Below are positions 22,922 to 32,921 of a DNA stretch of 41,184 nt, piece by piece (position 1 is the stretch's first letter; each line of letters opens with the position of its first letter). Made by a program: the position numbers and the translations under genes. The DNA comes from Bacteroidales bacterium. GTDB taxonomy: Bacteria; Bacteroidota; Bacteroidia; Bacteroidales; Bacteroidaceae. The notes under the pieces are model-generated. The model saw nothing but the letters and a program-made list of their open reading frames with translations. It made no database searches and was not told the origin of the DNA. The DNA lies in the NCBI GenBank assembly GCA_015060965.1, contig SUXN01000026.1, positions 1 through 41,184 of the forward strand, in the 5' to 3' direction.

Positions 22922-25240
22922 TTAGTTGATCTCCAACTCGTCAACAAAGATGAAAGCGGGGTATCCCTTACCACCATGCCAGTCGGGCATGTCGCGGTCA
23001 GAGAGTGCCTTTACCTTTACGTAGCGTGTCTTTACAGGCTCGAACTCAACCTTGTGCTCATATATCTTGTTCTCGTCCTCGGCTGTGAGGTCGGGGTATG
23101 TCTGGTCGAACACGTCGGTGAAGTTCTCACCGTCGTTTGAAACAGAAACAGTGATGCCCAATACGTCGAACACCCAGTCGCCTTTGTCAACGCTTGTATT
23201 GAACTTGACGCTGCTGATCTCCTCCTCGTTCTTGAGGTCGATGACAGCCTCGAGGTCGGTAGTGCAGAAACCTAACCAACGGCCTGTACGGTAATTGGGG
23301 TTGCCCTTGAGGCCGTCGACGAGTGTGATGTCACCCTTGAATGTGTAGTTTCTGTGGATGGGCTGCAGAAGCTTGATAGGCTTTGCTGTAGCCTTGCTGA
23401 AAGTGATCTCCTCGCTGAAAAGACGTGTCTCGCCGCGCTCGCCGATACCCTTTGCCTTTAGAGTGCAGCTCTGCTTGATCTCAATGGGAGCCTCGTACTT
23501 TGCCGAAGCTGTTGTAGGTTCGCTGCCGTCGAGTGTGTAGTATACAGGTGTGTTGTCAAGGGTCTTGAGGCTTACAACGATTGCACCTTTCTCAACGTCG
23601 GTGCTGAACTCCTCCTCTATGTCGAGGATGTGCTTTGCATAGTTGTACTGTTTCTTGTCATAGAGCTTGATGAGCGGCAACAGACGCTGTTTGAAGTCGT
23701 TGAAATCCTTGTTCTCGGGCTTGCACCACTGTACCTCGCAGAGGGCTGCCATACGTGGCAACTCCATATACTCTACGTGGCTGTATGTGGGAACATACTC
23801 AGTCCAGAGGTTTGCCTGAACACCGATGATGTGCTTCTGCACATCAACTGAAAGTGTGTCGTTGATAGGCTCGAAAGAGTATACCTTCTCTACAGGTACG
23901 TAACCGCCGATAGCCAAAGGCTCGTCGTCGGTGTACTTTGTCTGGTAATAGTCGAAATACATGAATGTTGTTGGTGACATGATACAGTCGTGACCTTGCT
24001 TCGCAGCCTCAATGCCACCCTCGACACCGCGCCAAGAGTGAACGGTTGCATTAGGCGCAAGGCCTCCCTCAAGAATCTCGTCCCAACCGATGATCTGGCG
24101 TCCCTTGCTGTTGAGGAACTTCTCGGCATGGTTGATTACGAAACTCTGCAAGTACATCTCGGCGGTGTGCTTGTCATCACCCTTGATACCGAGAGCCTTG
24201 ATGCGGGCCTGGCATTTGGGGCACTTCTCCCACTGTGTCTTTGGACATTCGTCGCCACCGATGTGGATGTACTCCGATGGGAACACTTCGATAACCTCGC
24301 TCAATACATCCTCGATGAATGAGAGGGTTGCATCGTTACCGGCACAGAGCACGTTGTCCGATACACCCCACATCTTCCATACCTCGTATGGGCCTCCAGT
24401 ACAGCCGTACTGTGGATAAGCTGCAAGGGCTGCCTGCATGTGGCCGGGGAGGTCAATCTCGGGGATTACAGTGATGTGACGCTCTGCTGCATAGGCAACA
24501 ATCTCGCGGCACTCTTCCTGTGTATAGAAGAAAGGACCGTAGTGCTTGCCGTCGTACTCCGGACTGTTCTTTCCTATTACAGTTTCGTCGCGCTGCGCAG
24601 CGATAGTTGTGAGCTCAGGGTATTTCTTGATCTCGATGCGCCAGCCCTGGTCATCGGTGAGGTGCCAGTGGAAGCGGTTGAGGTTGTGTAGCGCAAGCAT
24701 ATCTACAAAGCGCTTGATAGAGTCTGTTGTGAAGAAGTGACGTGACACGTCAAGGTGTGCACCACGGTAAGAGAAACGTGGATAGTCGTTGATTGTCACA
24801 GCAGGCAACCCAATCTTTCCACCCTCGGTGATGGGGAGTGCCTTGCGCAGTGTCTGCATACCATAGAATACTCCGGCAGGTGATGCACCGGTGATGTTCA
24901 CGCCTTTGGCGTCGACTGTGAGGCTGTAGCCTTCGGCATTCTCTCCTGCCTCGCCTACTGCGAGTGTGATGGCTCCCTCTGCAGCCACGTCTGTCACTGT
25001 AAGCTCAAAGTTGGTCTTCTCCTTGATGTACTCTGCAAGCAACTCGGCATTGCGCTTCATCTCGGCATCACCGCTGTAGACGATGCAAGTGCTGTTGTCA
25101 AGAACAAAGCCGTCACCGGCCTCTTCAATAATCTCCTGTGGGAGCGGAACAACCTGATACTTTGCTGTCGGCAACTCGGGGTTTGTGCAAGAGAGTAGGG
25201 CCGAACAGATGAACAGTGCTCCTAAAAAAATCTTTTTCAT
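22922..25240 (-). CDS. Beta-N-acetylhexosaminidase, GH20, lipoprotein
   Basis: A 772-residue surface or periplasmic lipoprotein (lipobox ALLSC, C18) that removes terminal N-acetylhexosamines from glycans such as mucin or chitin fragments. The domains run as GH20b (about 25-150), the GH20 catalytic barrel (about 155-500) with RFHWHLTDDQGWRIEIK and the catalytic pair D330-E331 in HIGGDEC, a chitobiase-type C-terminal domain (PVYYTLDGSEPTT), and an F5/8 type C-like beta domain (about 630-770) with WVFDVLGITVSVSNDGENFT. The length and order are standard for Bacteroidales GH20 enzymes. It is divergent from glyA. A TATTTTTG element at 25310-25317 (minus strand) may be its promoter. Confidence 0.93.
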   Translation of the reverse strand: MKKIFLGALFICSALLSCTNPELPTAKYQVVPLPQEIIEEAGDGFVLDNSTCIVYSGDAEMKRNAELLAEYIKEKTNFELTVTDVAAEGAITLAVGEAGENAEGYSLTVDAKGVNITGASPAGVFYGMQTLRKALPITEGGKIGLPAVTINDYPRFSYRGAHLDVSRHFFTTDSIKRFVDMLALHNLNRFHWHLTDDQGWRIEIKKYPELTTIAAQRDETVIGKNSPEYDGKHYGPFFYTQEECREIVAYAAERHITVIPEIDLPGHMQAALAAYPQYGCTGGPYEVWKMWGVSDNVLCAGNDATLSFIEDVLSEVIEVFPSEYIHIGGDECPKTQWEKCPKCQARIKALGIKGDDKHTAEMYLQSFVINHAEKFLNSKGRQIIGWDEILEGGLAPNATVHSWRGVEGGIEAAKQGHDCIMSPTTFMYFDYYQTKYTDDEPLAIGGYVPVEKVYSFEPINDTLSVDVQKHIIGVQANLWTEYVPTYSHVEYMELPRMAALCEVQWCKPENKDFNDFKQRLLPLIKLYDKKQYNYAKHILDIEEEFSTDVEKGAIVVSLKTLDNTPVYYTLDGSEPTTASAKYEAPIEIKQSCTLKAKGIGERGETRLFSEEITFSKATAKPIKLLQPIHRNYTFKGDITLVDGLKGNPNYRTGRWLGFCTTDLEAVIDLKNEEEISSVKFNTSVDKGDWVFDVLGITVSVSNDGENFTDVFDQTYPDLTAEDENKIYEHKVEFEPVKTRYVKVKALSDRDMPDWHGGKGYPAFIFVDELEIN

Positions 25241-25309
25241 ACTGTTTGTTTATGGTTAGTAATTATTTGATATGATTCCTTCGTATAGTCTATAAAATAC
25301 CAAACTACA

Positions 25310-25357
25310 CAAAAATAGGATAAATTAATTTAAATAAAAAACATTTTTGTACCTTTG
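25310..25357. promoter_or_regulatory. Divergent -7 elements for the hexosaminidase and glyA
   Basis: Plus strand: TACCTTTG at 25350-25357, an exact -7 element, 50 bases before the glyA ATG at 25407, with no clear TTG upstream. Minus strand: TATTTTTG (complement of 25310-25317), also exact, 70 bases before the hexosaminidase ATG. The two promoters would overlap in the AT-rich stretch 25318-25349. Confidence 0.6.
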
Positions 25358-25406
25358 TTGTGACAGAGATGTACAGATAACTAAGAGAATTTAAAATCTA
25401 TTGACT

Positions 25407-26687
25407 ATGAAACGTGACAGACATATTTTTCAGCTTATCGAGACGGAGTACCGTCGTCAGTTAAAGGGTATCGAACTCATTGCGTCGGAGAACTTTGTGA
25501 GTAACGAGGTGATGCAGGCTATGGGCTCTGTGTTGACAAACAAATATGCCGAGGGTTACCCCGGCAAGCGCTATTATGGCGGTTGTGAGGTGGTTGACAT
25601 CGTGGAGGATATTGCGCGCGAGCGTCTGAAAGAGCTTTATGATGCCGAGTGGGTCAATGTGCAGCCTCATTCGGGAGCACAGGCCAATGCGGCAGTGTTC
25701 CTGGCAGTGCTCAATCCCGGTGACAAGTTTATGGGTCTTAACCTTGCGCACGGAGGTCACCTCTCGCACGGTTCGGCAGTGAACACGTCGGGCCTCATTT
25801 ACACTCCTTGCGAGTATAATGTGAACGCCGAGACAGGCCGTGTCGATTATGACCAGATGGAGGAGGTTGCACTGCGCGAGAAACCCAAGATGATTATAGG
25901 TGGCGGCTCGGCCTATTCGCGCGAGTGGGACTACAAGCGTATGCGTGAGATTGCCGACAAGGTCGGTGCAATACTCATGGTGGATATGGCACACCCCGCT
26001 GGTCTCATTGCGGCAGGGTTGCTTGATAATCCTGTGAAGTATGCCCACATTGTGACTTCTACCACACACAAGACCCTGCGTGGTCCCCGTGGCGGTGTCA
26101 TCATTCTGGGCAAGGATTTCCCCAACCCGTGGGGCAAGACAACTCCGAAGGGCGAGGTGAAGATGATGTCGCAGCTGCTCGACTCGGCTGTGTTCCCCGG
26201 TATCCAGGGCGGCCCGCTCGAGCACGTCATTGCTGCAAAGGCTGTTGCATTCGGCGAGGCTCTGCAACCTGAGTTCAAGGAGTATCAGGCGCAGGTGAAG
26301 CTTAATGCGGCTACTCTTGCCCAGGAGCTCATGGACCGTGGATTCGGCATTGTTTCCGGCGGAACAGACAACCACTCTATGCTTGTCGATCTGAGAAGCA
26401 AATATCCCGACCTCACCGGTAAGGTGGCCGAGAAGGCGCTTGTGGCAGCCGATATTACTGCAAACAAGAATATGGTGCCGTTTGATACACGCAGTGCATT
26501 CCAGACATCAGGTATCCGCTTGGGTACCCCGGCAATCACCACACGTGGCGTAAAGGAGGATATGATGCCTTTCATTGCCGAAATGATTGAGACAGTGCTG
26601 AATTCTCCCGAGGACGAGAAGGTGATTGCAGCAGTGCGCGCAAAGGTGAATGAGACAATGGCGGAGTTCCCGTTGTTTGCATATTGA
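25407..26687 (+). CDS. glyA: Serine hydroxymethyltransferase
   Basis: A 426-residue PLP enzyme that interconverts serine and glycine with tetrahydrofolate and so supplies one-carbon units. Diagnostic blocks are [10 protein letters not shown] (about 23-32), [16 protein letters not shown] (45-59), [10 protein letters not shown], the PLP contact VDMAH (D193) and the Schiff-base lysine K222 in [15 protein letters not shown] start at ATG 25407; the in-frame TTG two codons upstream is unlikely. It faces the outer-membrane protein gene and shares a bidirectional terminator with it. Confidence 0.96.
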   Translation: MKRDRHIFQLIETEYRRQLKGIELIASENFVSNEVMQAMGSVLTNKYAEGYPGKRYYGGCEVVDIVEDIARERLKELYDAEWVNVQPHSGAQANAAVFLAVLNPGDKFMGLNLAHGGHLSHGSAVNTSGLIYTPCEYNVNAETGRVDYDQMEEVALREKPKMIIGGGSAYSREWDYKRMREIADKVGAILMVDMAHPAGLIAAGLLDNPVKYAHIVTSTTHKTLRGPRGGVIILGKDFPNPWGKTTPKGEVKMMSQLLDSAVFPGIQGGPLEHVIAAKAVAFGEALQPEFKEYQAQVKLNAATLAQELMDRGFGIVSGGTDNHSMLVDLRSKYPDLTGKVAEKALVAADITANKNMVPFDTRSAFQTSGIRLGTPAITTRGVKEDMMPFIAEMIETVLNSPEDEKVIAAVRAKVNETMAEFPLFAY

Positions 26688-26706
26688 TTAATCCTGAATA
26701 ATACAA

Positions 26707-26742
26707 AATAAATGCGGCAGAGCAACCTCTGCCGCATTTATT
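26707..26742. terminator. Bidirectional terminator between glyA and the convergent operon
   Basis: A perfect 16-bp stem (AATAAATGCGGCAGAG at 26707-26722, CTCTGCCGCATTTATT at 26727-26742) with loop CAAC. A/T-rich flanks on both sides make it suitable for both directions. Confidence 0.9.
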
Positions 26743-26761
26743 GTATACCGTTTGTTTGTCC

Positions 26762-27454
26762 TTAGAATATCATTCCCACCGAGAAACTCAAGATATTGTC
26801 CTTACGTTTAGTCTTAAACTCCTTGTTTACTTTCGGGGCGCGGATGAATTCCGATGCATCGGTAAGTCCCAGATCGTATACAAAGTCAAAGAATACGTTG
26901 TAAATCTTTACGCCAAGGCCGAACTCCCAATAGTAAGTCTTCTTTTCAAGGACCTCTTCAAGATCGTCATACGCGAAATGCTTGAAAAGCTGTTCGTCAT
27001 GTGCGGTGAAGACGAATTTTGTCTTCGGACCGGTAAAGAAACTCATACCGTATTTCTCCTGCTTTATGAACTCGTATCCGAAGAGTAGCGGTACCTGCAC
27101 GCAATAGGTCTTGAGGGTGTATTCCGGGATGTTGGGTTCTATGTCGGAAACACTGCTCTGACGTGTGTCGGTGAAGTCAAAACTATGGCGTGTGATTCCA
27201 AAAGCCGCCTCGGTCTGTATGTAGTACCTTCCACGTGAGAGGCGTAGGAATGGGGCGAGCGTGTATCCGATCTTGTTGCTCTGGATGGTGTTCTCGTTAA
27301 AGGTGTAACCCTCTATCTCGAAGGTGGGGTCATTGTAGGTGATAGCCTGGAAACCGACCTTCACTCCTGCGTTGAGTCTTATCCGCCTCTTGCTCTCCTG
27401 GGCATTGGTGCACAAGGGGAGCAGAAGAAATAGGTATATAATGAGATTACGCAT
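26762..27454 (-). CDS. Outer-membrane beta-barrel protein (porin family)
   Basis: A 230-residue exported protein. The signal peptide MRNLIIYLFLLLPLCTNAQ is cleaved after NAQ or NA (about residue 18). The mature part alternates polar and aromatic strands (GVKVGFQAITY, RYYIQTEAAFGI, YYWEFGLGVKIYNVFFDFVYDLGL) and ends in a phenylalanine (SFSVGMIF), the usual barrel assembly signal. I start at 27454 because the longer frame from 27574 would overlap the flavin reductase gene and lack a signal at its N-terminus. The family is the PorT-like/OMP_b-brl group. The role is unknown. It is the last gene of the pyrB operon by position. Confidence 0.75.
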   Translation of the reverse strand: MRNLIIYLFLLLPLCTNAQESKRRIRLNAGVKVGFQAITYNDPTFEIEGYTFNENTIQSNKIGYTLAPFLRLSRGRYYIQTEAAFGITRHSFDFTDTRQSSVSDIEPNIPEYTLKTYCVQVPLLFGYEFIKQEKYGMSFFTGPKTKFVFTAHDEQLFKHFAYDDLEEVLEKKTYYWEFGLGVKIYNVFFDFVYDLGLTDASEFIRAPKVNKEFKTKRKDNILSFSVGMIF

Positions 27455-27468
27455 CCTGTTATGGCTTC

Positions 27469-28035
27469 TTATTTGTTCTTCTTTACACTCCAACCGAACT
27501 TGCCGATGAATTCTCCCAGATGGAAATACTTTCCGTGGGTGTATACCAACGGGTCGGCGGCAGCAAGATTCCATTCTCCGGTCTCGGGATTGAGATAACG
27601 GTCGTCGGCCTGTACGTTGACAACCTCGGCAAGGAACATGTCATGTGAGCCCAATGGGATGACCTGCTTGACGCGGCATTCGATGCTTAAAGGTGATTCC
27701 ATGATGATGGGGGCTTTCACAACCTTTGAAGGGCCGTATGTGAGCCCGGTCTCCTTGGCCTTGTCATAGTCCGCTCCCGAGCGTACACCGCACCAGTCGG
27801 TTGCACGTGCCATGCTTGCTGTAGTCAGGTTTATAACAAATTCCCCGCTCTCTTTGATTATGGGGTAGGAGTGTCTTTCGGGGCGCACCGATATATAGCA
27901 CATCGCAGGGTTGGTACATGTTGTACCCACCCACGACACGGTGAGCATGTTGTAATTCTCGGGCGAGCTGCCACAGGTTATAAGTACGGCAGGCAGCGGG
28001 TATATCATCGTGCCCGGCTTCCAGTCAATCTTCAT
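27469..28035 (-). CDS. Flavin reductase family protein (FMN-binding split barrel)
   Basis: A 188-residue cytoplasmic protein of the flavin reductase-like/DIM6 family. Typical blocks are PAVLITCGS, NMLTVSWVGTTCTNPAMCYI, RHSYPIIKESGEFVINL and CRVKQVIPLGSHDMFLAEVV. Members bind FMN and transfer electrons from NAD(P)H; the partner is unknown. It starts one base after the pyrI stop and ends 14 bases before the outer-membrane protein gene, so it is very probably in the pyrB-pyrI transcript. Confidence 0.85.
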   Translation of the reverse strand: MKIDWKPGTMIYPLPAVLITCGSSPENYNMLTVSWVGTTCTNPAMCYISVRPERHSYPIIKESGEFVINLTTASMARATDWCGVRSGADYDKAKETGLTYGPSKVVKAPIIMESPLSIECRVKQVIPLGSHDMFLAEVVNVQADDRYLNPETGEWNLAAADPLVYTHGKYFHLGEFIGKFGWSVKKNK

Positions 28036-28036
28036 G

Positions 28037-28501
28037 TTAAAGCAACTCTACGTTGTTGATGTTGACCTCCTTCTCGCAATAACGGCATTTGAGAGTGCCC
28101 TCCTCGCGGTTCGACACGTAGAAGTGTGTTGCCATTGGCTCGTTGTTCGTTACACAGTTGAGGTTGTTGCACTTGATTATGTCATGCAACTCATCGGGGA
28201 GTTTCAACTCACGTTTCTCTACCACCTTGTAGTCACGTATGGTGTTGATGACAACATTGGGGGCTACTACAGAAATCTTGCTCAGATCGTCCTCTGTGAA
28301 GAAACAGTCGGCAATCTTGATGAGTCCTTTTTTGCCTATCTTCTTGCTGTCGAGGTTGTAGCCTATCGTTACATTGCTTTTCATAGCCGGAATGTCAAGC
28401 AGTGTCACTACTGCAAAGAGTTTGTCGGCGGGTATATGGTCAATTACGGTGCCGTTGCAGAGCGCTGATACCTGCATGGCGTGTTTGTTGTTCTCGTTCA
28501 T
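28037..28501 (-). CDS. pyrI: Aspartate carbamoyltransferase regulatory chain
   Basis: A 154-residue regulatory subunit that binds nucleotide effectors and joins catalytic PyrB trimers. The N-terminal allosteric domain includes [12 protein letters not shown]. The C-terminal zinc domain has CNNLNC and CRYC (four cysteines, about residues 110-142). The length is normal. The gene follows pyrB by 15 bases. Confidence 0.95.
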   Translation of the reverse strand: MNENNKHAMQVSALCNGTVIDHIPADKLFAVVTLLDIPAMKSNVTIGYNLDSKKIGKKGLIKIADCFFTEDDLSKISVVAPNVVINTIRDYKVVEKRELKLPDELHDIIKCNNLNCVTNNEPMATHFYVSNREEGTLKCRYCEKEVNINNVELL

Positions 28502-28516
28502 GGTTTCTTTTATCCT

Positions 28517-29431
28517 TTAGATTTTAATGTCAAGTACATCGCAGATAAGTGCCTCGCGCACATAAAGCCCGTTCTGAGCCTGCTGGAAATAGTATGCCTT
28601 GGGGTTCTCGTCGACATCGTGCGCAATCTCGTTGACGCGTGGCAGCGGATGCAGGATGCGCAGGTTCTCCTTTGTGTTGGCAAGCATTGAGTTTGTCAGA
28701 CGGTAGCAGTTCTTCACCTTCTCATATTCCATGAGGTCGCTGAAGCGCTCACGCTGTACGCGGGTCATGTAGATGATGTCGGCCGATGCAATCACGTCCT
28801 CGTTGAACTCTGTTGTCTCGGTGAACGGGATGTTGTTCTCGCGGCAGAAGATGCGGTACTCCTCGGGCATGTGCAACTCCTCGGGTGCGATGAAGTGGAA
28901 TGTCGGCTTGAAGTGGCGCATGGCGTGCAACAGCGAGTGTACCGTGCGTCCGTACTTGAGGTCGCCTACGAGGTGTATGTTGAGACCTTCGAGAGTGCCC
29001 TGGGTCTTCAGGATAGAGTAGAGGTCAAGCATTGTCTGGGACGGGTGTTGGTTGGCTCCGTCACCGGCGTTGATGACAGGGACGGGTGATACCTCGCTTG
29101 CATAGCGTGCTGCGCCTTCGAGGCGGTGGCGCATCACAATGACGTCGGCGTAGCTTGATACCATCATTATGGTGTCCTTGAGGGTCTCGCCTTTGCTTGA
29201 CGAACTTGTTGCAGCGTCGCTGAAGCCGATTACGCGTGCGCCAAGACGGTTGGCAGCAGTCTCAAAACTGAGGCGTGTACGGGTCGACGGCTCAAAGAAG
29301 AGAGAGCCGACAACACGGCCGTCAAGGATTTTGCTGTTTGGGTTCTGCTCGAATTTCTCGGCTGTCTCCAGCAATGAGAGTATCTTGTCACGGCTGAGAT
29401 CATTGATGGATACTAAACTTCTACTTTTCAT
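28517..29431 (-). CDS. pyrB: Aspartate carbamoyltransferase catalytic chain
   Basis: A 304-residue enzyme that condenses carbamoyl phosphate and aspartate in the first committed step of pyrimidine synthesis. The carbamoyl-phosphate loop is [13 protein letters not shown] (S49 to R53), and [27 protein letters not shown] and HPLPRVNEI are the other signature blocks. I start at MKSRSL (29431), which gives the usual length and lies 83 bases after the predicted transcription start. It is the first gene of a pyrB-pyrI-flavin reductase-outer-membrane protein operon. Confidence 0.97.
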   Translation of the reverse strand: MKSRSLVSINDLSRDKILSLLETAEKFEQNPNSKILDGRVVGSLFFEPSTRTRLSFETAANRLGARVIGFSDAATSSSSKGETLKDTIMMVSSYADVIVMRHRLEGAARYASEVSPVPVINAGDGANQHPSQTMLDLYSILKTQGTLEGLNIHLVGDLKYGRTVHSLLHAMRHFKPTFHFIAPEELHMPEEYRIFCRENNIPFTETTEFNEDVIASADIIYMTRVQRERFSDLMEYEKVKNCYRLTNSMLANTKENLRILHPLPRVNEIAHDVDENPKAYYFQQAQNGLYVREALICDVLDIKI

Positions 29432-29519
29432 AGTCCAATATGTTTTCCTTGTTTTGAATGGCGCAACACAGCGCAGACCTGTTTTTGCCTGCATCGCATA
29501 TGTCGTTGGCCTGTTTTCG

Positions 29520-29550
29520 CAAAGGTAATTGAAAGTTGCCGTTCTGACAA
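29520..29550 (-). promoter_or_regulatory. Promoter of the pyrB operon
   Basis: On the minus strand, TTG (complement of 29548-29550), 20 bases, TACCTTTG (complement of 29520-29527), an exact consensus. Transcription would start near 29514 with an 83-base leader before the pyrB ATG. I saw no clear attenuator in the leader. Confidence 0.85.
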
Positions 29551-29595
29551 TATCCGAAGCTTATTTATTTTAAAAAAATAAAGCACGCGTAAAGG

Positions 29596-29628
29596 TTGCC
29601 TTTAATTGAAATATTTGTATTAATTTTG
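29596..29628 (+). promoter_or_regulatory. Promoter candidate of the PBP1A gene
   Basis: TAATTTTG at 29621-29628 is an exact -7 element. TTG at 29596-29598 lies 22 bases upstream, slightly longer than usual. Transcription would start near 29635, giving a leader of about 93 bases before the ATG at 29728. Confidence 0.6.
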
Positions 29629-29727
29629 CAGGAAATTAGGCGTGTTGCGTGGGTGGCGCCCGTTTGCGGCGTTGGCAGAGTTTACTGCGCGACTTCCGGC
29701 CTTGACAAACACTTTAAAACGACACTT

Positions 29728-32121
29728 ATGCTGAAAAAGATAATTATTGGGCTTTGGGTGGCCTTTCTGACCGGTTTGTTGGCTATATTCCTTTTCTTCT
29801 TTGCAGTAGCAAAAGGATGGATTGGTTATGTGCCCGACATGAAGGAACTTGCCGACCCGGAATATAAATTCGCATCACAGGTGCTTTCGGCCGATGGCGT
29901 TGAATTGGGTACATGGTCATTGAGTCAGGAGAACCGTGTTTATGTTGAGTATGATTCTATCTCGCCCAATCTTATCCGTGCGCTTATAGCAACCGAGGAT
30001 GTGCGCTTTGCACAACATTCGGGTATAGATGCCAAGTCGCTTGTACGTGCGGTGGTGAAGACAGTTCTGTTGAGACAGTCGGGTTCCGGTGGTGGCAGTA
30101 CCATTACCCAACAGCTTGCCAAGCTGTTGTATACCGAGGTAGCCGGCAGCAAGATGGGCCGTGTTACACAGAAACCTATCGAGTGGGTGATTGCTGTGCA
30201 GCTCGAGCGCCAATATACAAAGGAGGAGATCATAAGCCTCTATCTCAATAAATATGACTTCGGAAACAATGCGGTGGGCATCAAGAGTGCGGCGAATGTC
30301 TATTTCGGTAAGTTGCCGAGCCAACTTGCCATAGAAGAGGCTGCAACCCTTGTGGGAATGTGCAAGAACTCGTCGCTTTACAACCCCCGCCGTCGTCCCG
30401 AGAAGACAAGAGATCGCCGTAACGTGGTACTTATGCAGATGGAGAAGGCCGGTTACATAACAGCCGAAGAAAAAGACTCCTTGTCGGCTTTGCCGTTGGT
30501 GCTCGACTATCACTCGGCTGACCACAAATCGGGTCTGGCTACCTATTTCCGCGAATATCTTCGTCTTTATCTGACAGCAAAAGAGCCAGACAAATCCGAT
30601 TATCGTGGTTGGCAGATGCAGAAGTATTATGAGGACTCACTCAATTGGGAGCAGGATCCTCTCTTCGGATGGTGTAACAAGAACAAGAAGCCTGACGGCG
30701 ACTATTACAACCTTTACACTGATGGTCTGAAAATATATACAACCATTGACTCAAGGATGCAGAGGTATCTTGAGGAGGCTGTGGAGCAGCAGATGGTAGG
30801 TGACCTTCAGCCCAAGTTCTTCAAGGCCAAGAAGGGTAAGAAGACAGCGCCTTTCACCGAGAAACTGAAAGTGTCGGAGGTGGAGGCTATCATGAACCGT
30901 GCTATGAAGCAGAGCGACCGTTACCGAACAATGAAGAAGAGCGGTTTCAGCGAAGAGGAGATTGTGGAGGCTTTCAATACTCCTGTGGAGATGGATATCT
31001 TTACATATGACGGGCGCAAGGATACCGTGATGACTCCAATGGACTCGCTCAAGTACTATAAGTTCTTCCTGCGTACAGGTGTCGTTTCGATGGATCCATT
31101 GACCGGTGAGGTCAAGGCTTATGTGGGTGGAACAAACTACAACCAGTTCAAGTATGATATGGCCGGAGTAGGCCGTCGTCAGGTGGGTTCTACAATCAAG
31201 CCTTTCCTCTATTCATTGGCAATGGAGCATGGTTTCTCTCCATGTGACGAGACACAGAATGTCAAGCAGACAATCATTACGGAGAGTGGCCAGGTGTGGA
31301 GCCCCCGAAATGCATCCAAACAGAGAATCGGTGAAACTGTGACGCTCCGTTGGGGATTGCAGACATCGAACAACTGGATATCGGCTTACCTTATGAGCAA
31401 GCTCAGTCCATATTCATTGAAGAAACTAATCCACCAGTTTGGTCTCTTGAACAAGGATATACAGCCTGTTCCATCGCTCTGTCTCGGTCCCTGCGAGGCA
31501 TCGGTGATGGAGATGGTGAGTGCATATACGGCATTTGTGGGAAAGGGTATACGCACTTCGCCTCTTATGGTGACAAGAATAGAGGACAGTGCAGGCAATG
31601 TGCTTGCTACATTCGTTGCACGTAAGAATGAGGTCATAAGCGAGGAGAGCTCGTATAAAATGATTGAGATGCTGCGCGCGGTCATCAACGAGGGTACCGG
31701 AACCCGCGTGAGACGTAACCATAAGATTCATGCCGATATGGGTGGTAAGACCGGTACGACAAACGACAATGCCGATGGCTGGTTCATGGGCTTTACTCCC
31801 TCACTTGTTACAGGATGTTGGGTAGGTGGCGAGGAGCGTGACATCCACTTTGACCGTATGGCCGATGGACAGGGTGCATCAATGGCTCTGCCTATCTGGG
31901 GCATTTATATGAATAAGGTGTATGCCGACAAGAACCTCCCTTATTCGCAGGAGGAGAAGTTCGATATCCCGGAGGATTTCGATCCTTGCAAGAGTCTGCT
32001 GTTGCAGAAAGAAGAGGAAGAGGCGCTTGAACCGATAGGTTTGCCAAGCGTTGAGGCTGCTGAAGAAGGCGAAGCAAGTGAGGAAGAAGAGGAGGATGGC
32101 TTTGCCGATTTCTTCAATTAA
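29728..32121 (+). CDS. Class A penicillin-binding protein (PBP1A-like)
   Basis: A 797-residue bifunctional peptidoglycan synthase anchored by one N-terminal helix (about residues 5-30). The GT51 glycosyltransferase domain has catalytic E90 in ATEDVRFAQHSGID, then GGGSTITQQLAK and YTKEEIISLYLNK. The transpeptidase domain has S488 and K491 (GSTIKPF), SNN and K674 in GGKTGTTND. A stretch of about 150 residues between the domains contains DGLKIYTTIDSRMQ. The C-terminus is strongly acidic (GEASEEEEEDGFADFF), as in several Bacteroidota homologues. I start at ATG 29728, where the membrane anchor becomes N-terminal. kdsB follows 22 bases downstream. Confidence 0.95.
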   Translation: MLKKIIIGLWVAFLTGLLAIFLFFFAVAKGWIGYVPDMKELADPEYKFASQVLSADGVELGTWSLSQENRVYVEYDSISPNLIRALIATEDVRFAQHSGIDAKSLVRAVVKTVLLRQSGSGGGSTITQQLAKLLYTEVAGSKMGRVTQKPIEWVIAVQLERQYTKEEIISLYLNKYDFGNNAVGIKSAANVYFGKLPSQLAIEEAATLVGMCKNSSLYNPRRRPEKTRDRRNVVLMQMEKAGYITAEEKDSLSALPLVLDYHSADHKSGLATYFREYLRLYLTAKEPDKSDYRGWQMQKYYEDSLNWEQDPLFGWCNKNKKPDGDYYNLYTDGLKIYTTIDSRMQRYLEEAVEQQMVGDLQPKFFKAKKGKKTAPFTEKLKVSEVEAIMNRAMKQSDRYRTMKKSGFSEEEIVEAFNTPVEMDIFTYDGRKDTVMTPMDSLKYYKFFLRTGVVSMDPLTGEVKAYVGGTNYNQFKYDMAGVGRRQVGSTIKPFLYSLAMEHGFSPCDETQNVKQTIITESGQVWSPRNASKQRIGETVTLRWGLQTSNNWISAYLMSKLSPYSLKKLIHQFGLLNKDIQPVPSLCLGPCEASVMEMVSAYTAFVGKGIRTSPLMVTRIEDSAGNVLATFVARKNEVISEESSYKMIEMLRAVINEGTGTRVRRNHKIHADMGGKTGTTNDNADGWFMGFTPSLVTGCWVGGEERDIHFDRMADGQGASMALPIWGIYMNKVYADKNLPYSQEEKFDIPEDFDPCKSLLLQKEEEEALEPIGLPSVEAAEEGEASEEEEEDGFADFFN

Positions 32122-32143
32122 GACCAATAAAACACAACAGAAT

Positions 32144-32911
32144 ATGAAATTTGTAGGAATTATCCCCGCGCGTTATGCGTCGACACGTTTTCCCGGCAAG
32201 CCTTTGGCTATGCTTGGCGGCAAACCTGTAATCCAGCGCGTGTATGAGCAGGTGAAAGACTGCTTTGACGATTTGTATGTCGCAACCGACGATGAACGTA
32301 TCTTTGACGCTGTGAAGGCGTTCGGCGGCAACGTGGTTATGACATCCGAGGATTGCAAGAACGGTACAGAGCGTTGTCTCGATGCATACAAGCGTCTTGG
32401 CTTGGACTGTGATGTCATTGTGAATATACAGGGTGATGAACCGTTCATCCAGCCAAAGCAGGTGAATGCGCTTATCGGTTGTTTTGATGCCGAAGGTGTT
32501 GACGTTGCAACTCTGGTGAAGCCTTTTGAGGTTGCCGACGGCATTGAGCGTCTTGAGTGTCCTAACTCGCCTAAAGTTGTTTTGGACGAGAAAGGCTTTG
32601 CGCTTTATTTCAGCCGCTCTGTAGTGCCTTATCTGCGTGGCGTGGAGCGTGAGAAGTGGCTCGAGAACCATACATTCTACAAGCATCTCGGGATATATGC
32701 CTACCGTGCGGATATTCTTGAGGAGCTGACAGTACTCCCACAGTCTCCAATGGAGAAGGCTGAGTCGCTTGAGCAGTTGAGATGGCTTGAGAACGGTTAT
32801 AGAATCAAAGTGGGTGTTACCGATATTGAGACAATCGGTATCGATACTCCCGAGGACCTTGAGCGTGCGAAAGTGTTCGCATCTTCTATCGGCTTTTCTT
32901 GGAACGATTAA
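32144..32911 (+). CDS. kdsB: 3-deoxy-manno-octulosonate cytidylyltransferase
   Basis: A 255-residue cytoplasmic enzyme that makes CMP-Kdo for lipopolysaccharide core synthesis. The nucleotide loop is IIPARYASTRFPGKPL (about residues 6-21). TSEDCKNGTERC, VNIQGDEPFI and YKHLGIYAYR are the other family blocks. The start at MKFVGIIPAR fits the family. It lies 22 bases after the PBP1A gene and 10 bases before the next gene, so the three are probably cotranscribed. Confidence 0.96.
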   Translation: MKFVGIIPARYASTRFPGKPLAMLGGKPVIQRVYEQVKDCFDDLYVATDDERIFDAVKAFGGNVVMTSEDCKNGTERCLDAYKRLGLDCDVIVNIQGDEPFIQPKQVNALIGCFDAEGVDVATLVKPFEVADGIERLECPNSPKVVLDEKGFALYFSRSVVPYLRGVEREKWLENHTFYKHLGIYAYRADILEELTVLPQSPMEKAESLEQLRWLENGYRIKVGVTDIETIGIDTPEDLERAKVFASSIGFSWND

Positions 32912-32921
32912 AGAGCACCCT